Assembly: GCA_050084515.1 (NCBI GenBank)
Contig: CM114271.1
Location: 46,376,001 to 46,440,000 of the forward strand
Direction: 5' to 3'
DNA length: 64,000 nucleotides
DNA from: Blasia pusilla
Lineage: Eukaryota; Marchantiophyta; Marchantiopsida; Blasiales
The notes under the pieces were generated by a model, which was not told the origin of the DNA, did not search any database, and saw only the letters and a program-made list of their open reading frames with translations. Made by a program: the position numbers and the translations under genes. This document shows positions 11,028 through 24,300 of this stretch, one piece after another (positions within the stretch are counted from its first letter, which is position 1; each line of letters begins with the position of its first letter).

Positions 11028-14000
11028 CCTCCTCAAGCTCACATCGATATCTCTGATACCTCAATTATTTCTAAACATTTCAAACTTATCTCTGGAAAGT
11101 GCCTTTGTACAAATGCAAGCAATTTGTTGATATATACTTATATACACACGATCAATTTCTCTTGCAATAACTTTCTTTGTAATAAAGAGAGAGTACAGCT
11201 CTACATATTTTGTTTGAGCATGAAACTTAAGGTTATTAGCAAGTTTGATGTTACTAACATTGTGTGCATATATTATACTAAGTCAGAAGTTACTAACACC
11301 AATCTCAAGAGGTAATTGATGAAGCCACTCTGCCTCGTATGTTCTATTGGTTGATTCTCCATATACACAGAATCAATGTCTCTTGCAAGCACTTTCTTTA
11401 TAATAAAGTGGAAGTGCACCTCTACATATTTTGTTTGAGCAAGAAACTTAAGATTATTAGCAAACTTGATGTTACTAATACTGTATGCATATATTACACT
11501 AAGTCCTAAGTTACTAACACTAATCTCAACAAATAATTGATGAAGCCACACCGCCTCACATGTTCTATTGGTTGCTCCTCTATACACAATTTTTTTTGAA
11601 GATAAACCAATTGTAGATTGCTTGTTTGAAGCTCAATTTATAATTTTGCTTCCCAAGGTGAAAGAATAACCATATATAAAGTGTCTATCATACATGCTTG
11701 CTACCCAATCAACATTTGTGAATCCATGTAATTATAAACTGGAAGAATATTCAAATTGAAGCCCACACTAAACAGAGAATCTTATATACCCCACAATCCT
11801 CCTCACAACATTAAGGTGAGGTTTTTGGGGCGCTTGCATAAAATGGCTTATGAGGCCAAGTGGGTAGCTTAAGTCTGGCCTAGTTATAGTCAGACAGATC
11901 AAACTTCCAACCATGTGCTTGTAGATATTAGAATCTGCAAAAAACGACTCTTAGCTTCACACTTTTATCCAACGGTGTAAAGATTGGCTTACAAGTCGTC
12001 ATACCATATTTTGAAAGCATGTGAAAGCATATTTCCGATGTAATAACCGCATGCTCTCTCTAATCCTAATCAAATTAACACCAAGAAGGTACTTTAGTTC
12101 TCCTAAGTCTTTCATATCAAATTATTTTTGTAACTTTAGCTTGACTTATTGTACCATGTTCTTTGTAGTCTAAGTGATCAAGAGATCGTCGACCTACAAC
12201 ATAATGATAACCATATGGTATTTTCCCCTTGATACATATAATGAGGAATCATAATCACAAACCTCTAAAGCCAAACTCTTGTAGGTCATATTAAATCTTG
12301 TCATACCAAGCTCTTTGAGCTTACTTGAGCATGTCTAGAGTTTTCTTTAACGTGCATACCCATAATGGAAGTTTTGGATGCTCATATCTAGATGGTCAAG
12401 CCATGTATACCTCCTCATATATTTTTCCATTCAAGAAAACATTATTAAAGTCCACATGATGTAATATTCATTTCTTACTTATTATAATTACAACCACTAT
12501 TTTTTCGGTCATCATCTTTGTAGCAGGGCTAAATTTATCTTGATAATTGATGTCATATTGCCATCCATAGCCCTTGGAAACCAATATAGTTTTATATTTG
12601 TTCACTATAATATCTTGATTGCACTTAACATTGAAAATCCATCTATAACCTATAGCCTCCTTACTGGAAGGTACATCAACTAGCTCCTAAGTGTGTTGAT
12701 GTCTTAATTCAGCAAGTTCTTCCTCCATAGCTTTAATCCATTCAACCTTACATGTAACTTCTTCAAAACAACTCGGTTCTCATTCTTGAAGGGGAGTGAT
12801 CATATATGCACGATGTGTTGTAAGGAAACATTCATTTATGGATCTATGAATGTGAGGTGTGACTCTACTTGATTTATGAAGTTGTTGTTTAAAGATGGAT
12901 GCCTTTGACATATGAGTTGAGCTCTTACTAGTGTCAACACACTAAATATGTATTATTCTCGACTATGGATTGACAAATTGAATTGGAGACTGTAGGATCT
13001 TTCCTAACCTTGCACTAGTACTTGTATCAAGAATTTGTAGGTAATGTCTCTTGGTTTATAGTGATATTCTTCCCGTCAACAAACAAGTTTATAAGTGAAA
13101 TAGACTTAGATGGAACATATGATGACTTAAACTAAACTAAAATAATAATAATTAATAAGTTATGTAAAATATAGAATATATGATTTATATCCCTTAGTTT
13201 CATCAATATAGCCAATGAAGATACATCTCTCAGATTTGATATCAATTTCTAACGTATTTAAAAAAAAAACATGAGCAGAACAAATATACCTAAAGACTTA
13301 AAGGAATGAAAATTTGGATTGACTTCCTATAAAGACTTCGAATGGAGTCTTATCATGAATTCATATCATTGGAGTTAGTTAATTAAGAAGACCATGCACG
13401 CTATAACCTTTGCCCAATCCAAGTTAGATATGCTCTTCTCATTCAACATAGCATGTATCGCCTCAACAATATGTCGATTCTTTCACTCAAACATTCCATT
13501 TTATTGTGGAGTATAATAACAAGTGAGTTGTTATTGGATACCATTTTGACATAAGTAGTCATAAAAAAATATGTTGAAAGGTACTTTCCTCCTCCACAAC
13601 AATGCAATTATGAATGTGTTGCATAATCTACTTTTCTACCATAATTTTGAATCTTTGGAACATTAAAAAAACTTATGACTTGGCTTTGAGCAAGTATATC
13701 CATATATACATAGAGAAGTGATAAATAAATAAAAGAAAGTACTAGAAATCAGTAAATATGTGTTATAATCTTAACCACACATGATTGCGAATTAGCTCCA
13801 ATATATTGGATGCTCTTCTACCTTGCTTTGGAAATGGAAATCTAACTTGTTTTCCAAATTGGAAAGCATGATATACTTCTAATAGAGTAGAACTCGATAA
13901 TTTAGGAAATCCTATTACTAGATTAGATGATGAAAGACTCTTTAATCTTTGAAGATTTACATGCCCAATTCTCTTATATTACACTTTAAGATTACTAAAT

Positions 14001-14075
14001 TATTGGCCAGTTTGACCATACATTGATGTTTGAATCTTTGACATGGAAATATCTTATTTGATCATATTTAACTCA
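11028..14075 (-). mobile_element. Older Ty1/copia element, 5'-truncated, minus strand
   Basis: The reverse strand is a decayed relative of the plus-strand copia element. RNase H end: 11040-11700. Reverse transcriptase: about 11760-12780. Integrase: about 13350-13560, reading as a copia core with the AERKNRHI-type block opposite 13450. GAG-pre-integrase and zinc region: about 13790-14030. Similarity to the younger element stops near 14075, so the 5' LTR, gag and protease are missing or unrecognisable. Many stops and indels occur. It is older than its nested relative because it received that insertion. Confidence 0.82.
11150..11590. repeat. Tandem duplication of ~221 bp inside the older copia element
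   Basis: Two direct copies can be aligned, roughly 11150-11350 and 11371-11590. Markers such as CTACATATTTTGTTTGAGCA start at 11201 and again at 11422, an offset of 221. Both copies hold the RNase H/pol end and the same GTTCTATTGGTTG junction. The younger element has this region once. Confidence 0.8.
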
Positions 14076-14704
14076 TGAAAATTACACTTTGGCTATCCCC
14101 AATATTTCCCTCAAAGAGAACTTTATTTTCTTATACAAAATCTCTTCCTTAAGAATCTCCTTCAAATTGATGCTTATCTAGATATCATACTGGAATTTGC
14201 ATATAAGAGTTTTATCCATGGTCTTTTGAGGATATATCTTTTCTTTCTCTTTTATTTCAACTTCTTTCATATGAGAGTCCATTATGGATTCAGATGCAGA
14301 AGACCCTTCTTGTCTTAAGCACCTACAATTACTCTTTTCTTCTTATAGTTCTCGTTCTTCTTGCAACCTCTTTAGGATCAACACGATCATTATCACATCT
14401 CGTTTAGCCTTCTTTCTTGCATCTTGCCAACTAACATGTTTCTCTTTTGCTAGGTGTATATGCTTTAAGATATCCAACTCCTACATGATTATCTCATCTA
14501 GTTAGATGACAGATAAGCTCTACCTCTCGAAGCATCACTTCTCAAGGAAATTGTAAAGGTTCACTCTTAGCCATAGACATAACATGCACTGTTATCTTCA
14601 TTCCAAAGTTTCAAAATCTAATGTTCTTGAAGCGACTCCTACTTGATCTCTCAATGAGCTTTGCATCCTCCTTTTACCAAAATTTGTATTAGACAACATA
14701 TATA
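14076..14704. other. Degraded DNA beyond the truncated copia element
   Basis: No gene is recognised. Short open frames (73 codons at most) have no familiar motif. It may belong to the same transposon cluster. Confidence 0.4.
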
Positions 14705-14974
14705 CTACTTCATGTTGAATGACTCCTTTCCATCTTTGAAATGTACAACTCCATTCCGTAGAGCTTTTGAGAACTCCTCAAATTCTCGACTTTGATGCTC
14801 AATACTATTACACCATATGCATATCCTCATAAAGTTCCTACTTGTTGAAGAAGCTTCAATACTAGGATTCCTATCACACTTAAGTTCAACGATTTTTATT
14901 CTCAAGTCTCTTAAACTTTTCACCAACTCATCAATAGTAGAATCCTTGAGCTTTGTTACTACAAGTTTAGGCAA
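14705..14974 (-). pseudogene. Gag-like fragment with a broken zinc knuckle
   Basis: An 89-codon frame reads CIWCNSIEHQSREFEEF near its middle. This fits a retroviral-type CCHC knuckle (C-x2-C-x4-H-x4-C) whose last Cys is replaced by Phe. The following FKDGKESFNMKG segment is the kind of text seen after the knuckle in plant LTR-retrotransposon gag proteins. It does not match the neighbouring copia gag, so it is probably from another LTR element. The assignment rests on this motif alone. Confidence 0.4.
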
Positions 14975-17396
14975 GAAAGTTGAAATTGATATGTGAAACT
15001 TAAATCTTATTAAAAAAAATCATGTACAATTATATTTGTATAATTTTTGATTCTATTATTAATTGAATTTCAAATGAAAAGAAGGAAGATAAGAATAATT
15101 TGAAAAAAGGGAGACAAAGATTAAAAAATGACAAATTTTCAAGAGGGGAAGACCTTCCCAAAAGGATTTGTTTTTATATGTTAAATTTAAATAAGAGGGG
15201 ACTAGCGGATACCCATGCTCAACACGGATGAAAGATCGACCCAAGAAGATAAAAGCTTGAGTGTTTCAAAGACTCTTATACGCTTCGGTTGACAGAGAAA
15301 GAACAACACTTGCTAATTAATTATAGGCCGAAGTGTTATCAAGTGGGATGATACCCGCTATAAAGGCACTCTCTCATAATAATATAGATGAGAAATGAAG
15401 AATTTATCCTCGATAGGGGATATGAAGAGAAAAAGGGATTGATTTTTTTTTTAGAAAGGGAGTAGTTTGAAGAAAAGTTGATATTCAATTTTCAAGAAGG
15501 GAGGGTTTTATGAGGTTCTTTTAAAGTAATATTTTTTCAAGAGAAGATGACCATCTCTTTTTGAATCCCTTTTGCACCTCTTCATTCAGGGACCCCATCC
15601 CCGCCGACTCATTTTGGGGGAAAAAACAACAACTTCCAGTCTTCCACCCTAGTTCCCTTTACACGAGTGAACACTTATTTTTTAAAATTCTATATGCACT
15701 TCCCTCAATAATATATACAAGTTGGCAAGCCCATGCAAAGCACTTTTTATCTTTTTTTCCCAACATTCTTTTAAACAATACTAATTTTTAAATTCCTTCT
15801 TCCACCTCTTCATTCATGGACCTAATTCCACCCCATATTTTTAATTAGTTGCTATGTGTATGCAAGGTAAAACATTGACATTTGACAAAAAATAGTGCAT
15901 CGCTCAAGCACACCGATCGACTATTTTGTTGTGGACAAAAGAAAAGAGGAATGAGTTAATTATGATCCCAATTGCAATCCCCAAATGTAATGGATTTGGA
16001 ACACTCTAGCTCCTTCCTCTATTTACGATCCTCAAACCCAGTGTGGCCTTGGTCTTCATGATTATTTGAGTTTCCCTCAATGTACTTCCTTTAGGTTCCT
16101 CTATCTCCTTTCACTCAAGTCTTGTTTTTTTCTTCTCTGTACTAGTAAGTTGCTTGTGCAATGCACGAAGTATACATTGTTCTTTCAACTCAATTCTCTT
16201 GTCTTAACTCTTTACATTCGTTCTTAACGTCATTCCTTAAAACAACGCACGTCAACAAGAGAGGATCCTCAGAAGGACATGTGTCAATCATAGGAGGAGG
16301 GATGATGTAAACCCATCCTTACTTAACAGTAAATTAAAGATAGATGACACTATATCTAACATTGTCCTCATCCACTACTAGACTTCCTCAAGTCTACCCT
16401 ACATAAGCACCACATTGTACGCTTCACATGTGATGCCCTCTAAAGTGAAATCTAGATCCGTGAAACACCTCATGATGCAATCTTTTATTTCTTTAAAATA
16501 TTTCACTTCATTTATTCAATAGATATGAGATTGCATTCACATTAAAAACCTTATTTTTCGAGTAGTCTTATAGTCGTATGCTCTTACTTTTCATGACTTT
16601 TAAATCATAGAATAATTTGTTTATTACAAATTTCTTTATATAGAACATTACGTGAATAAAAACTTTGTTGGGTTGGGTGTTTCACCTCCCACTATGATAT
16701 GAATTGAACTTCTTGCACCTACTCTTAATAAGACAATTTATGATTGATCATGAGAAAACACAAACATAACAAATATATCCCAACCTTCTTAAGAATTTGA
16801 CCTTGTGATTTGCTAATCTATATTATTATTGGAGAGTGCCTTCTTGATTTGCAAACACCTTTTTGTTTGACGCGTGGTAATTGGGCAACAAGAAAATATT
16901 TCACAAACTACGGGTAGCAAGAAAATTTAAATTTGTGTGCAACATCATTTGTGCCTTCACGGGCTAAACATTAGCAAAAGCTCTTCAAACACTCTTTTTA
17001 TTTCCCTAGCGGAGCAAGTAATGATGATGATTTGTAGGTGATTGACGAATGCAGAGAAAATAGGCTGTAGAAAGTACAATAGTAAAGATATTAGATGGTA
17101 TGATGATTGGATTAGATATTAAGTATGGCCAACTTAGCTACCCGACGCTGCTTTTGGCATGACAACCGGTCCATCATTGGTTGACCCAAAACTCATTCCT
17201 TTCATACTAAGGTCGACTTCTCTCAATTCTCTCTAAAACACCGACGGTAAACAAGAACGTGCATCGCACAAGCATCTTACTAGTAGTCATTAAAAAAACC
17301 CCAAGCCTTTCACCGCATAAACTTAAAAATAAAAAGAAAAAAAAGAAATTGAACTAGGCGAATGCAAGTCTTCAATTATAGAGGAGCTACACGTAC
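14975..17396. other. Intergenic DNA without a recognised gene
   Basis: AT-rich sequence with no convincing coding frame. A short phrase CACCTCTTCATTCA-GGACC recurs at about 15577 and 15806, hinting at a small duplication. Confidence 0.5.
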
Positions 17397-18335
17397 GTGA
17401 CCTATTTTTATTTATTCACCACCTATTTTCACCGCCGCCGCGTCCCCGGTGACGTGGCCCGGTCTAGTGTGTCGTGTTTCCATGGAAGTAAGTCGGGACT
17501 CGGGTTTACTCGGGCGGGCCTCACAGTCACCCTAGAGAACTGGAGGGGCAGCACCAAGTTACTGACAGTATACTGTCAAGCTGTGATCAGAGCGGCCGTC
17601 TGTTGGTGGTTTGTTTCACCTTTTCTGGGAAAGCGGACGACTGGCTAGTATTTTCTGCCTCCTCCAAAAACGTTACTGTCTGCAGAGGCGAGTACTACGC
17701 GCTCGCACCAAGAATAGTTGGGGAGAATGTGAAGATTGCGGTGATTGCAACTCCACGAATGAGAATGGATTGTGAAGAGAGTTTGTCACCAATTTGCATT
17801 CGTCGGATTGTGGAATGCGTAGAGTCATTCCCTGGTGCCGCTCTTCTGCTCACTTTGAATTCCTACGTGGCATGACTGGTACGCATATTCCTTTCATTGA
17901 ATTCTCTGTCTCGTGAGGGACTCTTCTGCGGTTATTGTACACTGCTTGTGATATGGACGAGGTCTACACTCGCTTTGAGTTTGGTAGATGCGAAGCGTCT
18001 GTAAGCTGTAGACACCTCAGCCTTTCGGTAGCTCTGGATCATGAGTGCTTTCTCTTCTGCATCATCAGTCGAGCGATTCCGGAGTTTAGCTTTTGTGAAG
18101 TGAAATCTCGACATCTACATCTCGTAATTTGCTGCAATTAGTAACCTTGCCTCGGGACTCTCGTTGTGTTTTTGTTTCAACTCGCATCTCGCATGCAGAT
18201 TCAGTTTTGTTCCTGCGTCGTTGCCTGTTTTCGGCTCGTTGAAGAGGGGTCGTGCATTGCTATCTATGCGTGTCATACTGCGGAATGGTTGGTTAATAAA
18301 AAAATATCAGCGAGGTAGCAAAGGTGGGGAGAGAG
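17397..18335 (+). promoter_or_regulatory. MED8 upstream region and probable 5' UTR
   Basis: Base composition rises in GC from about 17400, and this block runs to the MED8 start codon, so it probably holds the promoter and leader. A clear TATA box or telo-box was not found. Open frames of 60-100 codons occur but overlap one another and resemble nothing known. The transcription start cannot be placed from sequence. Confidence 0.4.
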
Positions 18336-21300
18336 ATGGCGTCACAAGGGCAGGGCCCTTCCCAGCCGCAAGGGCAGATGCAGTCTGGTGGCAAAGGAGA
18401 CTTGGCGCCAGTACTGCAGCAGCTCAATATGACCTCGCTACGGACACGAACTCAGGATCTTCATAATGCAATTGGACGCATTCTTCACGCTTTCCACACC
18501 ACTCCAGCACTCAAATGGTATAGACTTTAGTGAAAGGTTAATAGTATGTCTTCCAACTTAAAGTTTGAATAGTTAAGTTCACCTCGTAAATTTCAAAATG
18601 TGTCTTTGGGATTTCGATCAATTGCGCATGTCCATGACTTGCAGACTTCTGCATCTTTGTGGCAGGTCGGAGGTGCTGGGCCAGTTCGCGATGGTGAACG
18701 TTGAGCTGATGAACCTCATTGATGATGTAAAGCCCATTTTGAAAATGTTTGTGGTTTACCCCAAAACTGTGAATGCGGGAAACGCGCCAAGTAAGTTCAA
18801 AATTTAAGCCCTTTCTAAGCGTCTGCTAATTTTGTGTTTGGAAGTGGAGGAAAAGCATGAAAAATAATGGGCAACTAGATAAGGATCAGAGTTATGGTGA
18901 GTCTCCTCAATAACTCTGCAGCCTTAGTGTCCAGAGGGTGAAACAGAATGAAGAGGCATCGAGAAGAGGGCATATAGGGAGCAAGAGAAATTACACCATG
19001 AAGTCTTATAAATTTGCCCAGGATCATCCAAAGAGGGTTTAACAAAACTTTTTTCAGGTAGTTATGAGAGTTCTACCTTAAAAGGAATTGTACAATGGAG
19101 AAGTAGTGTCGACAGATTTCCTCAATGAGTGAATGAGTTTAGCTCACTTCAGCAGGGACAGGGTGGAGGAGATGAAGAAGGAGGCAATCCATTGCATTCT
19201 GCGAGAAAATAAATGTGCCCATGTATGAAGGATAGAAAGCCAGGAATCTGCTATTGTCCTGCAGCTACCAACTGCAGTGGAACCGGCACACTGATACACA
19301 TGTCAAGAAAACTCTTGCTCTGAAGGACTGTCCCAAGGGAATTATCCTGCGAAACGAAGCTCACTCAGCAATTGCTTATTGTACAGATTCTCTGCTTGCG
19401 CCTCCAGTAGCATGTTGTCTCTCCATTCTCTCTACTTAATTCACTTTCAAACTGTGGTCTATAATTTAGATTGGTGTTGTGTGTGATGGGAGGAAAGGAG
19501 CATTATTTGTCATAGGTATTATACTGGGCAATTCTCTCCAGATTCGGATGGCCTTGCATTCTTGTGGGGGGTAATGGTCGGTTACGTAAACTTCGTCCTT
19601 ATCTGATAGGAACAGTTTATAGTTTTAACTGAGAATATACCTGATCTTCTTTCATCAGGACTAGGGAAGTAGTCCAAAGATAGTCTGTAACTGCCAATGT
19701 GAGAGATGACGAAGGCTTGTTAGAGATGAACATCCTGCTTGCTAGAAGTTAGGTGGATGTATTGATGGTCAGTTTGTACAAGCTCAAAAGAGAATCACTG
19801 AAGACGTACTGTCTTTGGAGCCCTTTCCATGTAGGTTTCCCATACGATGTTACAATTCTAGACAATCAAAGCTTAGAAAACTTGAAAACTATCTCATGGT
19901 GACAGTGCAGAGTGACACCTTCATGTTAGCTATGATCCTGTTTGTCAAACATTGTGTGCTTCCATGATTCAAGAGATTGACTGTGAGATGAAAATATTCT
20001 GGAAGTAAAGGTGGATAGAACATCTTGTAAATCTTAGATACTTTTTGTAGGCAGGCATAGCATGTCATTGTGTGAAGTCTGGAAGTGTTAAGTGATCCTT
20101 TGTTCAGCATGTGTAGATTCATAGCCCATTTTTTCTGGTAATCTCGAATAACAAGAGATGTTCCTATAACAGAATTGAATGACCTGCTTTAGCTGGTCAA
20201 AGTAGATGGTCAATATGATCAGAGAACAAACACAAAAGTCATGGCTAATTATGTTTACAGAATAGAATTTAAACCTGATTTCCCACAATCGGTCTTGACT
20301 TGCAGTTTTACCTATCATGTTATCATCTAAGCTCCTGCCAGAAATGGAAGCTGAGGAGGCAACAATGAAGGAGAAGATCCTAGCAGGGATATCAAACCTT
20401 GCTTTACCAGCCCAAACTGATTATTTGCAGGTATATTCAGGACACGCTCCAGTCCTGGGCCTGAACTTTTGCTCTTTCTTCCACTTTCGTGAGTAGCAGC
20501 ATGAAGGTTAACTCCTATGGTTGAAACCTCACAAAATAGCCTCAGTTTGTAGCATATTGCCATATGACCTTCCAAGTTTTGAAGGAAACATACAAGATAG
20601 GACACCTGCATGGCATTTTCTCCACAAAGGATTTTCATACCTTTCCTGTCTTTGTCGTCAGGTTCTTATCTGGTTCCTATAACTGACGAGATTCTGAATG
20701 CTGTGCAATTATGAACAGAGGCAAATAGAAGCAGTGCGATTAGCATGTGACATGGCTGAGAAAGTTATTACTGATTCCCGGAAGGTGTATGGATTGGGCA
20801 CGCGCCAGGGACCGGTTTCTCTTGCTACATTGGATAAAATTAATGTGTCTCGAATTGCAGAACAAGAGAAATTGCTACGAGCTGCAACCAACTTTGGTGA
20901 AGGTAGGGTAGCTCTATCAAGATGAAAATGGAGCGTTTGTTGGAATCAGACGGAAATTGATGTGTTCTGGATCCAGAGTAGTTACTCGGGTGGGCACAAG
21001 TTGACTTGTGACATGACCAGACCGTGAAATGGGAAGGGGATTCAATTTGATGCATTCTGGTTCTTTGGTTGTTTCACTTCTTCTTTTATTTGGAAGTCAT
21101 AGGAAGATTAATGGAATATCTGAATCTGGTTGAGTGGAGTCTCTCATCTGGTGCTTTTATCTTTTTGACCAAGTGAGATTGAGAAAATCTTTAGGTTAGT
21201 TGTTAATGGTAGGATAAAATCTTATTGTTATGGTCTTGTTGGAAGATACTAGTTCAGTGGTCTTGTCCTCCTGTCTATGTTGTAGTTCAGATCCTCCTGT

Positions 21301-24300
21301 AGCTTGCAGGCAAGGCAATTGTTGGGGGAAGGTGAAACCATGGCTTCAAACATTGACATTCCTGTTCAGAGCCATAGGGTTGAGAAAAGTAAAAAAAAAG
21401 CCTTTATGTGATACTGATTGCTCACACCGTGAAAAGGATCCAGAGTAAGTGTTAATTCTTGCTATTGTTTTTGTTATGATTGGGTTGGAAAATCCAGGGC
21501 TCCGGTTGCAAGCAGATCAGCAACATCAACCATCAGCCTTTCCTCCACACTTAGCCTCCGTATTGGGCGCTCCAGGAGATGGGCGTTTATATTTTGGCTC
21601 TGATGCAGGTACATGGAATTTCAGATTAACATCCAGCTAGTTCAGGGGAGAATGAGGACCGTACCTTGATCTATTAGCATCTCATGTCAGGGCACACTAT
21701 GAAGATCTTGCAACTAGTTATTTCCTCCTATAGTGTGTAGCAGATGGTCATTGTTGGTACCCATTCAAGCCTAATGTCTATTCAAGCTTTACATGGACAG
21801 CTTTGTATCAGCAATTACTAGGAGGTTGACATAACTGAACTGGCTTGTGTTAGACCGCACCATCCAAGTCTTTGACAGGTGGATTTTTTGGTCACCTTAT
21901 CAGGGATGAGATAATAGCAGTCTCGGTGATCTAACTGTGGTAGTCTTTGACACGTACTGGGAAAGCAGGAGATGTAGATTAACAAGCTAGATAACGAGAT
22001 TGTGCTATTAACGTTCAACTCTGTATTTTCATCAATGAAAGGAGAACAAGACTAGGTTACATTTTATTGTGGTCTAGTTGGGTCCATTTTTCCAATGGTA
22101 TTAGTGGAGGCTGAAGCTGTCCTGACTTGGTAATTGGGCTTGGTCAGGTTTTGTCAAGGCACCTGCCCCTGTGCTACCTCCAAGTGGTCTATTACGTTCT
22201 GGTGCTCCACAACAGGTACTGGCAATCCACCACCTAAGATAAAGCTACTTAGGTCTTAGATCTCTTCCCCAGTGTAGTACTCATGATGTGGGTTCCGGTC
22301 TTTGATGCATAGTGTTTCTAAAACGTGGAAGGGTATTCTGGTACTGGTTTGTTGCTTTGTCCACTTTCTGGAGAAATTCATGACCTAGCTATGTAATACA
22401 GGTTACACGGTCGTGCTAGCTAGGGTGTAGGGCACTGTGGATGTAGAAGATGCTGATCTGGTGGCAGGTGTTAGATAGTGTACGGGGAACCTCTTTACAC
22501 TGGTGTTTGACTCATGTTATACTTTCTTAATAGCCCCTAAATGTCATTGCAGTTATTTTGATTACTCTGTTTTTTTTGTTTTCCTCCCCTCCAACCTTTT
22601 ATATCATACCTTCTTCACTTGTTCTTCCTGCACCCATCCCAGCGAAGAGCATTGTCGGGCCGGGTTGGTGGGTCTATGGTTGCAAGGCTCTGACAGTCAC
22701 CACTTTAGGATTATGGTCTTTGTCGTCTTGTTGCCTGTTTTGGTTACTATGTACTGTGAATCAGGTCATGCACTCACACTCTCTTAAGTTCTTGTTGGGA
22801 CAGTGAACCCTTAAAGCTCGCTAGTTTTGGAAATTTGTGGCTTAGGATGATTTCTGAAATTGGCTCTTTGATGTCATGATATTGCAGTCATCTGTACCAC
22901 AGATTTCTGCACGTGTTCAAACACCAAACCAGCCTATTGGGGCAGTTGGGACTGCAGGAGTTGCTGCATCTCCATCACCATCTCCTTATGTCAATTCTCC
23001 TAGATCTAATCCAACAAACTTCAACGTGCCTTCACCACAACAACATCAACAGCAGCAGCAGCAGCAGCAGCAGTCACAAGTTGCCTATCTCCAGAAAGCG
23101 AGAGCCCAGCACCAGCTTCAGAGGCACCAGCAGCAGCAACAACAACAACATCAGATTCAGGCTCATGTACAACAGCAGCAACAGCAACTACGAAGGCCTG
23201 CCACCCCTCCTATTCACCAGGTCAAACTACTAGCTCTGTGTATCAAATCACAGGTTTTAGTGTGAGGTTTAATTACTGCAAAATTGACTCAGAAGTTCTC
23301 TCAAAGTTGGCACTTGTGGAGCATACTACCTATTTTTCAACTGCCTTGAGTTGACCAGAGGACATTCTATGTTTGAGTTCTCCTGGGCTGGCAGTTTTTC
23401 TCCTTAGTGAAACCCTGGTAGATTTCCTCTGTTGGTTGGTGACATTTATCATTCATGTCCTTCACAGACGCAGATTGGAGGACAGGGTCAGGCTCAAGTA
23501 TCACAGCCTTTGTTGCACCAGCAACAGCAAAAGATCCAACATCTGCAGCAGGTTGTAAGCATTTTTCAAAGGTTTAGCACCTCAGGATTATGGACAGAAC
23601 TATGGATAGTACTATGTTACTGCAAGGGTACAAAGTGAATGATGGCTTGTATTTCAGACATGAAATGCAATGGGTATCTGTGAATGTTTTTGCAGCTTAT
23701 CAACAATGGGTTCCACCCTGTAAATGTCCATTTTGTATTAGGAATAATGGGGTCTACATGATAGACTATAGAGGCAGCTCAATGAAGTGAACTTGCTTGT
23801 GAGCAGAATCACCTACAGCAACTGCAACAGCAGCAGCATCAAGTTCAACAACAGCAAGCACAAGCAGCTCAACTTCATCAACTGCAGGCTCAACAGGTCT
23901 AGCATCTCAAAAGATACCTGAAGAACATTCAAAATGCACACTCTACCTTGTTTCATCCCTGGAATTTTCATGAAGAACGGTGTCTTGTTGGATAAAAGTT
24001 TTCTTTTTGCTTTGATCTAGCTGTAGTTCTTTTCAATAAGATTGGTATCTGCCTGGGTTTCATGCTGGAACTGAATGCAGAGGACTGAGCTATTCTTAGT
24101 TTTGTACTTTATGAAGGATCGGCAAGCTCTACAGCATCTGCAAGCTCAACAGCAACAAAATCTCCAACAACAGCTGCAAACATCTCAACTTCAAACACCA
24201 CAGTCAATGATCACTTCAAACACACTACAGCAAGGGAACCAAGTCCGGCCACAGATTGGCCAATTAGGCTCGTCGATGACATCCTTATATGGAGGAGGGA

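Noticed and set aside
18324-18335. Earlier start of MED8 by a GTG codon
   Set aside because: Plant nuclear genes start at ATG almost without exception; the ATG at 18336 is the first in frame and gives a normal N-terminus.
24075-24116. Longer MED8 exon 10 starting at the ATG at 24075
   Set aside because: It would add a hydrophobic stretch (ELFLVLYFM) foreign to the Gln-rich tail. The acceptor at 24116 joins in frame and gives DRQALQHLQ.
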